Shown here: in pieces, positions 43,867 through 53,285 of the stretch | Layout: every line of letters begins with the position of its first letter | Position numbering within the stretch: position 1 is the first letter of the stretch | Assembly: GCA_013112635.1 (NCBI GenBank) | Contig: JABFGF010000008.1 | Coordinates: forward strand, 88,691-152,690 | Source of the DNA: Calditrichota bacterium | GTDB taxonomy: Bacteria > Calditrichota > Calditrichia > Calditrichales > J004 | Reading direction: 5' to 3' | DNA: 64,000 bases | Translations under genes and position numbers: made by a program | The notes under the pieces: generated by a model | What the model saw: the letters and a program-made list of their open reading frames with translations, nothing else | Databases searched by the model: none | What the model was told of the DNA's origin: nothing

Positions 43867-45366
43867 TTGAATAAGATAATGATACTGTTATTTTTAATTT
43901 TCAATGTTGGGCTTGCACAAGACACTGTTTTGGTAAAGCTTAATGATTATGTAAAAAACCTGATGGAAAAAACCAACACACCTGGCTTGGCAATGGCAGT
44001 TGTTAAAGATGATGAAACAGTCTATAGTAAAGGTTTTGGAAAATTAGAGTTTGATTCAAACCGGGAAGTAAATGAAAATACACTTTTTGCAATCGGTTCA
44101 ATCTCAAAATCATTTACAGCTGCTTGTCTGGCAATGCTTGTAGAAGAAGAGAAAATTAATTGGGATGACAAAGTACAGGATCATTTATCTGATTTTCAAT
44201 TGTATGATCCTTGGGTAACGCGGGAGTTTACCATTAGGGATTTACTACTTCACCACACTGGTTATCCTTACGCGAGCTGGGGTTCGCTATACTATGGCTC
44301 AGAATTGTCCAGAGGGGAAATATTTAAACGTTTAAAGTTTTTAAAACCCAGCACTAGTTTTAGAAGCAAATTAGCTTATCAAAATGTTACATATATGATT
44401 GCCGGTTTAATTATCGAAAAAGTTACTGGCAAATCATTTGAAAATTTTGTCAGAGAAAATCTGTTTACCCCTTTAGGAATGGACAATAGTTTCGCTCAGT
44501 TTCAACATACTAAAACAAAAAAGAATCTTTCTTCACCTCATATTTTCAAGCAAAATAAAATTCAAAAAGTAAACAATAGAAACTATGAAGGTATCGGACC
44601 GGCTGGCGCTTTGTATTCCACAGCAAAGGATATGGCCACCTATATTAAATTTATAATTGACCAGGGGGTTTTTAATGGAGATACGTTAATTGCGCCAAGG
44701 GTTTTTTCAGAACTGCTTAAGCCACATGTATCTTTCCCTTTTTGGGGTTATTCTGAATTTGAACACTATGGGTTCGGTTGGTTTATTTCAAATCAGGGGG
44801 GATATAAAGTAATTGAACATGGAGGCGGAGTTGATGGATTTTCTGCAGATATTGTTATTGTTCCTGAGTTGAACCTTGGAGTGGTTGTATTAACTAACCA
44901 GGAACTATTAGCGTCAAGTGCAATCTCACGATTTGTCATCGGACAATATATTGGAGTTAACAATTATGACATTTCACCTAAAATATTGGAGTGGAATAAA
45001 AAATATATTGAGCGTGAGAAGAAAAGAGTAGATAACTTGGGCAAAAACCAGATAAAACACACACAACCTTCGGTTGCATTAGAAACATTCACAGGAACTT
45101 ACAACGATAAGATGTATGGTGAGCTTTATATTGGTCTGGAAAATGATAAATTAAGGTTATCTTTTGAGCATTCTCCCACATTCAATGCTGTTTTGGAACA
45201 TTATCATTATAATATTTTCCGGTTACTTTGGCAAGATCCTACACTCCCAGATGGGCTTATCGTTTTTAACTTAAATTCAAAAAATAAAATTAATGGCTTC
45301 GATTTTGATATTCCAGGCTTGTTGGATGCTGATTTTAAAGAGCTTCAAATTAAAAAGAAAAAATAA
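43867..45366 (+). CDS. Secreted serine hydrolase, beta-lactamase/DD-peptidase fold
   Basis: A TTG start after a strong GGAGGAGGTCAA site gives 499 residues with a signal peptide. The three motifs of class C beta-lactamase-like enzymes are present: SxxK as SISK (S78, K81), YxN as YQN (Y171), and HGG (H318). The last ~100 residues form a separate beta domain, as in DUF3471-type members. Substrates may be peptides or esters rather than beta-lactams. It begins a cluster with the M1 and S41 peptidases. Confidence 0.88.
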   Translation: MNKIMILLFLIFNVGLAQDTVLVKLNDYVKNLMEKTNTPGLAMAVVKDDETVYSKGFGKLEFDSNREVNENTLFAIGSISKSFTAACLAMLVEEEKINWDDKVQDHLSDFQLYDPWVTREFTIRDLLLHHTGYPYASWGSLYYGSELSRGEIFKRLKFLKPSTSFRSKLAYQNVTYMIAGLIIEKVTGKSFENFVRENLFTPLGMDNSFAQFQHTKTKKNLSSPHIFKQNKIQKVNNRNYEGIGPAGALYSTAKDMATYIKFIIDQGVFNGDTLIAPRVFSELLKPHVSFPFWGYSEFEHYGFGWFISNQGGYKVIEHGGGVDGFSADIVIVPELNLGVVVLTNQELLASSAISRFVIGQYIGVNNYDISPKILEWNKKYIEREKKRVDNLGKNQIKHTQPSVALETFTGTYNDKMYGELYIGLENDKLRLSFEHSPTFNAVLEHYHYNIFRLLWQDPTLPDGLIVFNLNSKNKINGFDFDIPGLLDADFKELQIKKKK

Positions 45367-45389
45367 CCACCCTATAATTGGAGGTCAAA

Positions 45390-47990
45390 ATGCGTTTTTT
45401 ATTTACTTTCTTCTTACTTTTTCAATCTTTGATTTCCCAGCAGGTCGATCCACACCGACTAAACCACAATGCGGAACCCATTTTTCAGACAATCCACTTA
45501 AATCTTAATCCGGATAAAAATGATTACAGCGGTAGTACAATAATTAGCCTGAAAATTAAAGAAGAACTTTCCAGCTTCCGTCTCCATGGAAGTGATTTTA
45601 ACATTACGGAAATTGAACTTAGGCAAGGGAGTGAATTGATTTCTGTAGGTTATGAGTTCCTTGATTATGGTTTATTGAAAATAAAACCTATACAGGCCCC
45701 ACTGATCGGTGATTATAAACTATATGTTACTTTTAATGGAACCGTTAGCAAAAAGGGTGAAGGGATTTCAAAGTTTGTGAAAGATAGTTTAAATTATATT
45801 TACACCCAGTTCCAGGCAATAAAAGCGCGTAAGTCTTTCCCTTGTTTTGATGAGCCCAATTTTAAGTTCCCATATCAAATATCGATTACTTCACCTAAAG
45901 AATATCTGGTGGTAAGTAATACTCCAATCGAAACCGAAACAGTCAATGGGAGTGAAAAAACAGTTTTATTTAAAAATACAAAACCATTACCAAGTTATCT
46001 TCTTGCCTTTGCCGTTGGTCCTTATGAAACTACGCAAATCCCCGGATTAAAAATTCCTGGTCGAATTATTTTACCCAAAGGAAATTTGGACAAATCCAGG
46101 ATTGCAAAAAATATGACCGCCAAGTTGCTTACAGCTTTGGAAAATTATTTTGGAATGCCTTATCCATATGAAAAACTCGACTTTATTGGTGTCTCCGGTC
46201 ATGGTGGTGCCATGGAAAATCCAGGACTTGTTGTTTATATGGAAGGATTATTAATCGATGCTGAGGAAGTTCCTTTAACCCAAAAACGAGATATAGCTTA
46301 TTTTGTAGCACATGAGCTGGCTCATATGTGGTTTGGTGACTTGGTCACTTTGGAATGGTGGGATGATACCTGGTTAAACGAGGGGTTTGCTGATTGGATA
46401 AGTATGGAAATCCTGATACAACAATTTCCGGAACTAAAACCGCGTGAACAGCTGCTTAAAAATTTTAATTGGGCATTGTGGGGAGATGTTAAAGCTACTA
46501 CAGAACCTATTCATCGTATAGTACAAGGAGATGACAATCCTGAAGATGTTTTTGACGGTCTTACCTATGCGAAAAGCCAAATTGTTTTGAGAATGATTGA
46601 ATCCTGGATAGGGCGCGATACTTTCAAAAAAGCATTAAATAATTATTTTAAAAAATATAAATGGAAAAACACTACGGCAGACGATTTGATTATTACTCTG
46701 CAAAAAGTGTCTGGTAAAAATGTTAAGCAGGTAATGAACGATTTTGTTTTCCAGGCTGGTATTCCATTACTAAAAGCCAATTTAAAGGATGCCAATACGA
46801 TTCAACTTACTCAACAACGCTATAAAGGCGTTGAGAATGGAAATGAATATAATACTCTGTGGCATATCCCTTTGAGTATAAAAATTTATGATGGAAATAC
46901 TGTCCATAAAAAGAAAATATTTCTTAACCAGCATTCAGAGGAATTTTCTTTTCCCGGTATAGATAATATTGAATGGGTTTATTTAAAAGAAGATCTCCTA
47001 GGTTATTTTATTGCTGTAGTTCCAATAAGATTTTATACAAACATGACAGGGCAACCCTATCTTACAAAGTATGAAAAAAATGACTTGTTATCGGGATTAG
47101 GATATAGCCATTTAGCCGGTATATTGAATCCAACAGACATCTTAGATATGGCTTATAAACTTCGTCAATCATCTGATCCATCAATTATAGAAACCTTCGC
47201 TACCAGAATCTATACAATTTGGAATATTTACAAAGAAGGTTTTAATGCAGAGGATTTTAGCATTTTTGCGAATAAAACTGTACTGCCTCTTTTGGAAAGT
47301 GTAGGTTATGGTTTTTCACTAGTCGAATCAAACAGCAAAACAAATGCAAGAGATTTACTTTTTGATGTTCTTGGGCAAAATCCTGATGTAATAAAAAGAA
47401 GTAATAAGTTTGCTAATAAATATTTGAAGAATGAAAACACTCTTAATTCTAAACACAGGCCATATCTCCCACGACTGTTTTATAGTGAAGGGACATTAGA
47501 ACTACATGAGGAGATTATGAGTCGTTTAAAAAACTCAAATATCGCAGATGAACGCTGGCTTTTAAGCCAAACAATCGGTTGGTTTAAAAATGATATTTTG
47601 GTTAAAAAGAATCTTGAGTATTCTTTATCTGCTGATCTTGAACCGTTCCAACGCCTCTTTATTGCAATGGGGGTTCAGAGTATGTACAAATGGGATATTG
47701 AGAACAAACAAACACTCATTCCCTGGCTAAAGCAAAACTATGTCACACTCAAGGAAAAAGTTTCAGAAGATATACTGAATAATTGGTTGCCTTTTTTTGT
47801 TTGGGATTATGACGATTTATCGCTTTTTAATGATCTTTTCCCAAAAGACAAACGATCTAGGTCGATGCAAAAATCTTTGGAGAAAAGAATAGAAACTTTG
47901 AAAAAGAATAAAAAACTTCGGGAACTTTATGGTAAAGATGTAAAAGAGTATTTAAGTGGTTTTGGGAAATCTGTTGAGGCTACACAGTAA
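45390..47990 (+). CDS. M1-family aminopeptidase
   Basis: The start is the ATG after TTGGAGGTCAAA. The 866-residue protein has a signal peptide, the exopeptidase motif GAMEN (residues 273-277), the zinc site HELAH (308-312) with the third ligand Glu in NEGFAD (E331), and a long helical C-terminal domain. These are the full features of M1 aminopeptidases. It should act outside the cytoplasm on the N-termini of peptides. It lies 23 bp after the beta-lactamase-like gene, so is co-transcribed. Confidence 0.94.
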   Translation: MRFLFTFFLLFQSLISQQVDPHRLNHNAEPIFQTIHLNLNPDKNDYSGSTIISLKIKEELSSFRLHGSDFNITEIELRQGSELISVGYEFLDYGLLKIKPIQAPLIGDYKLYVTFNGTVSKKGEGISKFVKDSLNYIYTQFQAIKARKSFPCFDEPNFKFPYQISITSPKEYLVVSNTPIETETVNGSEKTVLFKNTKPLPSYLLAFAVGPYETTQIPGLKIPGRIILPKGNLDKSRIAKNMTAKLLTALENYFGMPYPYEKLDFIGVSGHGGAMENPGLVVYMEGLLIDAEEVPLTQKRDIAYFVAHELAHMWFGDLVTLEWWDDTWLNEGFADWISMEILIQQFPELKPREQLLKNFNWALWGDVKATTEPIHRIVQGDDNPEDVFDGLTYAKSQIVLRMIESWIGRDTFKKALNNYFKKYKWKNTTADDLIITLQKVSGKNVKQVMNDFVFQAGIPLLKANLKDANTIQLTQQRYKGVENGNEYNTLWHIPLSIKIYDGNTVHKKKIFLNQHSEEFSFPGIDNIEWVYLKEDLLGYFIAVVPIRFYTNMTGQPYLTKYEKNDLLSGLGYSHLAGILNPTDILDMAYKLRQSSDPSIIETFATRIYTIWNIYKEGFNAEDFSIFANKTVLPLLESVGYGFSLVESNSKTNARDLLFDVLGQNPDVIKRSNKFANKYLKNENTLNSKHRPYLPRLFYSEGTLELHEEIMSRLKNSNIADERWLLSQTIGWFKNDILVKKNLEYSLSADLEPFQRLFIAMGVQSMYKWDIENKQTLIPWLKQNYVTLKEKVSEDILNNWLPFFVWDYDDLSLFNDLFPKDKRSRSMQKSLEKRIETLKKNKKLRELYGKDVKEYLSGFGKSVEATQ

Positions 47991-48007
47991 AAATTTTACA
48001 ACTTATT

Positions 48008-48028
48008 CAATGTTTCTGTTAAACATTG
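48008..48028 (+). repeat. Short inverted repeat before the S41 gene
   Basis: CAATGTTT and AAACATTG form an 8 bp perfect inverted repeat with a 5 nt loop (CTGTT), 12 bp before the S41 start. The CTGTTAAACATTGC part resembles the end of the island repeat copies (GTTAGACATTGC). Function unknown: operator, or a hairpin that reduces readthrough. Confidence 0.4.
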
Positions 48029-48040
48029 CGGAGATAAATA

Positions 48041-50281
48041 ATGAAAGCATTCTTTTCTTTAATTCTGATGATTCTCAGTTTTTCCAGTAGTTTTGCCAAA
48101 ACAACTTATAATTTAAGCTTTGATGAATTGGATAATAATCTAGAACCAATAGATTGGGATCTCGGTTTCAAGAAGGGCGGGGCAAAGGGTTATATATTAG
48201 AGCTTGATTCAATAAATGTAAAAGATGGGAAATATTCTCTTTCAATCACTAATAATCCAAATAGTAAAAATAGAACTTTTGGTGCATGTTCTTATATGAT
48301 TCCTGCAATATTTGCTGGGGATACAGTGGAACTAAAAGGATTTATGAAAACCGAGAACATCACAGACGAAGGCTTTGGTGGATTGTGGATGCGTGTGGAT
48401 GGTGATGCAGGGGCATTGGCGTTTAATAATATGCAAGATAAAAAAATTACTGGTACAAATGGTTGGCAAGAGTATACAATCCGTTTGCCTTTGGATGAAC
48501 AAGCCTCAAAATTATTTATCGGTGGGTTACTTGTTGGTACTGGGACAGTTTGGTTTGATAATTTTAAACTGAGAATTGATGGTAAAGAAATTGAAAACGC
48601 ACCAAAGAAGAAAATTAAGATATATAAAGCGCAAATGGATTCTGCCTTTTATGATGGATCAAAAATTCGTTTTTCTTCCGTAAATGATGATCAGATAAAA
48701 AATATAAGCATTTTGGCAAAGGTTTGGGGATTTTTAAAATACTATCACCCTTCTGTAGCTGAAGGAAATTTCAACTGGGATTTTGAATTGTTTCGAATTT
48801 TACCCAAAATTATGTCAGCTAAAAACAAGACAAATAGAGATCGTTATTTACTAAAATGGATAGAAAGCCTCGGTCCTGTTTCAATTTGCGATACCTGTAA
48901 AACCAAGATAAATGGAGATTATAAACAAGTACCTGATTTAGTTTGGATAAATAATGGAATTGTTGATGAACAGTTAAAAAGTAAGCTGGATTTTATTTAT
49001 AAAAACCGAAATCAAAAAAACAACTATTATATTTCATTAACGCCCTGGGTTAAAAATCCAATTTTTAAGAATGAGAATCCTTATGAAGGTTTTGATTATC
49101 CTGATACTGGATATAGGCTCCTGGCTTTATTCCGGTATTGGAATATAATTCAATACTTCTCTCCCTATAAATATATTATAGATGAGAATTGGCACACAGT
49201 TTTAGATCAGGCAATTCCAAATTTTATAACTGCCAAAAATCCATTAGAATATCGCCTGGAATGTTTAAAATTAATCGGGAAAACTAGTGATACGCATGCA
49301 AATATATGGGGGCAAGATTCAATACTATCTAATTATTATGGATTATACTATCCTTCTGTTCAAGTAAAATTTATAGAAGAGAAGTTAGTTGTTACAGGTT
49401 TTTACAATGAATATCTAGGAAAAAAAGATGGCTTCCAAATTGGAGATATCGTAGAAGAGATTACTGATAAAGAAGTAGATAAACTATTAAAAGAAAAATT
49501 ACCATTTTATCCGGCATCTAATTATTCCATAAAACTTAGAAATATTGGCAGAAACATTTTGCGAGGAAATAAAAAAAGAGTAAAACTAAAAGTAAAAAGA
49601 AATGGCAATTCTTTATTCAAAACGCTTAATAGATATCCGGTTGATAGCCTTAACTTACAAATTGACCGGGCTCATAATAAACCGGATAGTTGTTATAGGT
49701 TAATCTCTAAAGATATTGGGTATATTTATTTAGGAAATATAAAAAGCGCAAAAATAGATACAATATTTAAAAAATTTAAAGCTACAAAGGGTATTATTAT
49801 TGATATAAGAAATTATCCTTCAGAGTTTGTGGTTTTTTCAATGGGAAAACATTTGGTTCCAAAGCCAACAGAGTTTGCCAAGTTTACATATGGTAACATA
49901 AACCATCCAGGATTGTTTAGTTGGACACCAGCAATAAAAATCGGAAAAGAGAATCCGGACTATTACAAAGGCAAAGTAGTTATTTTAATAAATGAAATAA
50001 CACAGAGTCAGGCAGAATATACTACAATGGCATTTAGTACAGCTCCCAAAGCGATAGTAATTGGTAGTACAACGGCAGCAGCAGATGGTAACGTATCTAC
50101 ATTTTATTTACCTGGAAATATTCGGACTATGATAACTGGTATTGGTGTTTATTATCCTAATGGCAAAGCTACACAAAGGATTGGAATTATTCCTGATATT
50201 AAAGTTAAACCAACAATTAAAGGGATAAGTGAGGGGCGGGATGAACTCTTAGAGCGAGCTGTCAATATAATCAATAATTGA
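48041..50281 (+). CDS. S41-family (C-terminal processing type) secreted peptidase
   Basis: The 746-residue protein has a signal peptide (ends SFA), an N-terminal beta domain (about 25-190) resembling a carbohydrate-binding jelly roll, a middle helical part, and an S41 core. A PDZ-like segment lies near 450-520 and the catalytic region TQSQAEYTTMAF near 652-663, in which Ser is the expected nucleophile. Length and order resemble large tail-specific-like S41 members of FCB bacteria. It is the last gene before the right tRNA repeat copy. Confidence 0.82.
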   Translation: MKAFFSLILMILSFSSSFAKTTYNLSFDELDNNLEPIDWDLGFKKGGAKGYILELDSINVKDGKYSLSITNNPNSKNRTFGACSYMIPAIFAGDTVELKGFMKTENITDEGFGGLWMRVDGDAGALAFNNMQDKKITGTNGWQEYTIRLPLDEQASKLFIGGLLVGTGTVWFDNFKLRIDGKEIENAPKKKIKIYKAQMDSAFYDGSKIRFSSVNDDQIKNISILAKVWGFLKYYHPSVAEGNFNWDFELFRILPKIMSAKNKTNRDRYLLKWIESLGPVSICDTCKTKINGDYKQVPDLVWINNGIVDEQLKSKLDFIYKNRNQKNNYYISLTPWVKNPIFKNENPYEGFDYPDTGYRLLALFRYWNIIQYFSPYKYIIDENWHTVLDQAIPNFITAKNPLEYRLECLKLIGKTSDTHANIWGQDSILSNYYGLYYPSVQVKFIEEKLVVTGFYNEYLGKKDGFQIGDIVEEITDKEVDKLLKEKLPFYPASNYSIKLRNIGRNILRGNKKRVKLKVKRNGNSLFKTLNRYPVDSLNLQIDRAHNKPDSCYRLISKDIGYIYLGNIKSAKIDTIFKKFKATKGIIIDIRNYPSEFVVFSMGKHLVPKPTEFAKFTYGNINHPGLFSWTPAIKIGKENPDYYKGKVVILINEITQSQAEYTTMAFSTAPKAIVIGSTTAAADGNVSTFYLPGNIRTMITGIGVYYPNGKATQRIGIIPDIKVKPTIKGISEGRDELLERAVNIINN

Positions 50282-50318
50282 AAATACTTTAGTAGTTAAT
50301 ATCTAAAATTGTAGAACA

Positions 50319-50335
50319 AGTCCCCGCTGACTCAC
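50319..50335 (+). repeat. Right copy of tRNA-3' direct repeat (candidate attR)
   Basis: AGTCCCCGCTGACTCAC is identical, 17 of 17, to the tRNA-Lys 3' end at 24102-24118 and in the same direction. The bases before it do not match the rest of the tRNA, so only the 3' end is duplicated. A hairpin terminator follows. Confidence 0.6.
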
Positions 50336-50339
50336 TGAA

Positions 50340-50373
50340 AAAGCCTGTAATTTAAAATTATGGTCTTTTTTTT
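50340..50373 (+). terminator. Terminator-like hairpin after the right repeat
   Basis: A 12-position imperfect stem (AAAGCCTGTAAT with ATTATGGTCTTT, one mismatch, two wobbles) is followed by a T run. It resembles a diverged form of the terminator after tRNA-Lys, as expected if it once served the tRNA before insertion. Confidence 0.65.
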
Positions 50374-50551
50374 GTTTAAAAAGCTCTTCTATATTTAGCA
50401 ATTCTACTTTTCTTTTTCCTCGAAAAATTTTTTTTTGAAAAAATCCCAAATCCCGCTTGAAAATGATAACAAATTAGTTTATAATTGATGCCTTTTAAAT
50501 GACAATAAAAATTATGAAAATAGACTTGAGTGGGATTTTTTAGGAGGTTTG

Positions 50552-50758
50552 ATGAAGATTAGTCAATTAAGATCGTATCTGGATGATTTTGATGAGCAAG
50601 CAGAGGTATTTGTTAACCTTTTCGGGCTAGAAGGCAACCAGGAAATTTATGAAATTACAAGCGCCTCTAATAATGGGGGGCACTTGCAGCTTACCATTGA
50701 TGAAGCTGATTCGCATAGTGATATTGATTTTATGGATCATGATATGGATGACAGGTAA
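50552..50758 (+). CDS. Small acidic protein
   Basis: The 68-residue product follows TAGGAGGTTTG, a strong ribosome site. It is rich in Asp and Glu, with an Asp/His-rich tail. The first part (ISQLRSYLDDFDEQAEVFVN, then YEITSASNNGGHLQLTID) resembles small proteins of phages and plasmids that read DAEVxVxxxG and have a short beta-sheet. No function is assigned. It has its own terminator. Confidence 0.65.
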   Translation: MKISQLRSYLDDFDEQAEVFVNLFGLEGNQEIYEITSASNNGGHLQLTIDEADSHSDIDFMDHDMDDR

Positions 50759-50781
50759 ACTATCCTGTTTAACTACTTTTT

Positions 50782-50814
50782 AGCCCTGTTGTAGAAATGC
50801 AATAGGGCTTTTTT
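50782..50814 (+). terminator. Intrinsic terminator after the small acidic protein
   Basis: AGCCCTGTTG pairs with CAATAGGGCT (10 bp, one wobble) around an 8 nt loop and is followed by a T run. Confidence 0.82.
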
Positions 50815-50894
50815 ATTTACTTGCTACTCTTTGTAACATTTAAGCACCTTCTCCCGTAATAGATGCATTCATCCCAACTACATTAGGAGGACTT

Positions 50895-51878
50895 ATGCAT
50901 TTACCCACCAAAATTATTTTTATTTTGATTATTTGCTCATCAATTATATTTGCAAAAGATATTAAAAAAGATTTTAACCAAGTATTTACAGTAAATGATG
51001 GTGCTACACTATTTTTAGAGTGTGGGGATGGAGATGTTGATATTCAAACCTGGGACAAAGATCAGATACAGGTAGATGTTGTGTATCATGCAACAAGCAA
51101 ATCATCATCAGACAGAGATGAAAGTGACTTTGACGTTGAATTTAGGCAGAATGGCGATAATATTTATGTTACTGGTAATGAACAACGTAGAAATACATTT
51201 GGTTTTTTCTCAATTCACTATGTTGAATATAAGTTTACCATAAAAGCTCCGGCTTATATAAACATTGATATTGTCGGGGATGACGGAAATATTCATATTG
51301 AAAATATTAATGGCGAAATTAAAACAAAATCAGATGATGGAAACTTGTCATTGGAAAACATTTCAAATAAAAAAACCAACATAAAAACAGAGGATGGCGA
51401 TGTACGCATCGATAAGCTGAGTGGAGAATTGATTATTCGTTCTGATGATGGAGATATTTTCCTACAAAATCTCAAATCTGATGAAGTTGAAGCGAGTTGC
51501 TCCGATGGCCGGATTAAAATAATCAATAGTACGGGTGATTTTTTTGTAGATAGTGATGATGGTGACATCACTCTAAATAATATATCTGGGAAAAACCTGA
51601 GTGCCCGAACCCAGGATGGTGATGTTGATATTAATTTTACGGGTAGTGGCGTAGTAGATGTAGATATTAATACAAATGATGGCAGAGTAAATTTAGAAAT
51701 TGAAAATTCTGTTTCAGCAAAATTTGTATTAGAAACAGATGATGGCAGAATTCGATTTAATATAAATGATGCGGATATTATATATGAAGGAAAAAGACGT
51801 GTAAAAGGGCGTATGGGAGATGCAGAAGGTCATATCCGTATTAATACAAACGATGGGTCAATTACTTTAAATGACTAG
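50895..51878 (+). CDS. DUF4097-like exported beta-repeat protein
   Basis: The 327-residue protein has a signal peptide (ends IIFA) and then a chain of ~20-residue repeats around Asp-Asp-Gly or Asp-Gly-Asp-x turns (GDGDVDIQTWD, SDDGNLSLENI, TEDGDVRIDKL, SDDGDIFLQNL, SDDGDITLNNI, TNDGRVNLEI). This is the pattern of DUF4097 beta-helix proteins, usually at the cell surface or in the periplasm. An AGGAGGACTT site precedes the ATG. A second gene follows 33 bp later. Confidence 0.85.
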   Translation: MHLPTKIIFILIICSSIIFAKDIKKDFNQVFTVNDGATLFLECGDGDVDIQTWDKDQIQVDVVYHATSKSSSDRDESDFDVEFRQNGDNIYVTGNEQRRNTFGFFSIHYVEYKFTIKAPAYINIDIVGDDGNIHIENINGEIKTKSDDGNLSLENISNKKTNIKTEDGDVRIDKLSGELIIRSDDGDIFLQNLKSDEVEASCSDGRIKIINSTGDFFVDSDDGDITLNNISGKNLSARTQDGDVDINFTGSGVVDVDINTNDGRVNLEIENSVSAKFVLETDDGRIRFNINDADIIYEGKRRVKGRMGDAEGHIRINTNDGSITLND

Positions 51879-51911
51879 TTTGGATTAATATACTAATAGA
51901 TAGGGGAGCAT

Positions 51912-52679
51912 ATGTTTAAACGAAAACAAGATTACTTCTTTTTGTTTAGCCTTGTATTTATAGTTTTTTTTAGTGGTTACTTCATATTCGATCAGATTCA
52001 AAACCGCAACCTGAATTTGTACCTGGACTTGATGCATGAAACTCTTTCAGATATGATTACAGATGAAGAAGACCGAGCGAGTTTTGAAAAATTTTATGAT
52101 GAATTTATTCGAAATGTGGAAAATGATTCTCTTTCGTCTGATGATATAAAATTATTTGCTGAAAATATTATTGATCTAAAGCAGGAAAAGGAACAAATAA
52201 ATCAAAAAGATATTGAGACAATTTTCTCAAAAAACCCCAAAAAAATTGATGTAGAAATTTTAGTTGCACAGATGCCTCAAAAACACATTGATGTTGACTG
52301 GATAAGTTTGGCAAATGACTTCCGAAAATCACGTAAAGAAAGCGATTCAGTTCTGGTGTTGAAAAAGATGCATGCCAACATTGAAGCACAAATCTCAATT
52401 CAGGAAGAATTATCTTTGGCGCTTAGGGAAAATTCAATTCAGGCTGCAAAATATTATGAGAAGAAAAAAGCAGAATTGGATAAAATTGAGAAAATTTCTA
52501 AGCACCGGTTCCACCATATGGAAGAGGATCTTTTAAAAGAAATTGAGAAAATCAAATCAGACAACTTTAAGATAAAACTCAAGTTGAATTCTATTGATTC
52601 GCTTAAATACATAATTGCATTGGAAAGAGAAAAACTAATTCCACGGTTAGAAATGGTCGATTCTACAATAATTGAATAG
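51912..52679 (+). CDS. Membrane-anchored coiled-coil protein
   Basis: The 255-residue product starts with a short charged part and one transmembrane helix (about 10-27), then a helical region ending in a long coiled-coil-like segment (about 155-225, rich in Lys and Glu). A GGGGAGCAT site precedes the ATG. It follows the DUF4097-like gene closely and is likely co-transcribed. No family recognised. Confidence 0.6.
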   Translation: MFKRKQDYFFLFSLVFIVFFSGYFIFDQIQNRNLNLYLDLMHETLSDMITDEEDRASFEKFYDEFIRNVENDSLSSDDIKLFAENIIDLKQEKEQINQKDIETIFSKNPKKIDVEILVAQMPQKHIDVDWISLANDFRKSRKESDSVLVLKKMHANIEAQISIQEELSLALRENSIQAAKYYEKKKAELDKIEKISKHRFHHMEEDLLKEIEKIKSDNFKIKLKLNSIDSLKYIIALEREKLIPRLEMVDSTIIE

Positions 52680-52848
52680 TTACAATCAAATAAGCCTGTT
52701 AGATTTTTAATAAGCCTTTTCTTATAAAATTCTTTTGTTTCTTTATTTTTCTTCGATATATATTAGTGATAACAAAATTCTGCGATTTATTTCTATAAAA
52801 TTCTTCAAAAATTATAAAATCTAAATATCGGCTATAACAGGAGGTTGC

Positions 52849-53208
52849 ATGGCAAATCCGGTTGATTTAAAACAACTTATTCAATTAATAAATGACCAAA
52901 AAGGATTAGATACTAATTTGTGTCTGGATTCCGGTTGTGTAATTGATGCTGAAGACAAGAACTCTTTAATAAAGATTATAAACTACTTTTTGAATTATTT
53001 ACATCAACTATCTGATAAAACGATGGAGATTTCTTTGGATTTAATGGGTAGTTCAATTTTAATGGTTTTAATGTCTTTTACTGACAAAGATTCGCTTCCG
53101 GAAATAAGCCCAAACCTGAAAGGCGCTTTAGATTCATTTAAAGCAAAATATGAACTGGTGCACAAAGCCGGAAATTATGTTCAAATCAAAATAGAATTCG
53201 CAAAATAG
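52849..53208 (+). CDS. Small protein of unknown function
   Basis: The 119-residue product follows an ACAGGAGGTTGC ribosome site. It has no signal peptide, two Cys (LCLDSGCVID) in the N-terminal third, then helical and strand-like parts ending in YVQIKIEFAK. The helix with SLIKIINYFLNYL is somewhat like an HATPase N-terminal helix, but no ATP motifs are seen. Not recognised. Confidence 0.6.
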   Translation: MANPVDLKQLIQLINDQKGLDTNLCLDSGCVIDAEDKNSLIKIINYFLNYLHQLSDKTMEISLDLMGSSILMVLMSFTDKDSLPEISPNLKGALDSFKAKYELVHKAGNYVQIKIEFAK

Positions 53209-53285
53209 CAACCGCCTGCAACAACCTTACATTATCTCCGTACATTCCTCCTATGTAAAGATTATTTCATTAAAGGAGGATAAAC

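Noticed and set aside
24119..50318. Integrase, transposase or phage structural genes inside the island
   Set aside because: I looked for tyrosine or serine recombinase patterns, DDE transposases and phage proteins and saw none. The island claim rests on the direct repeat and gene content only.
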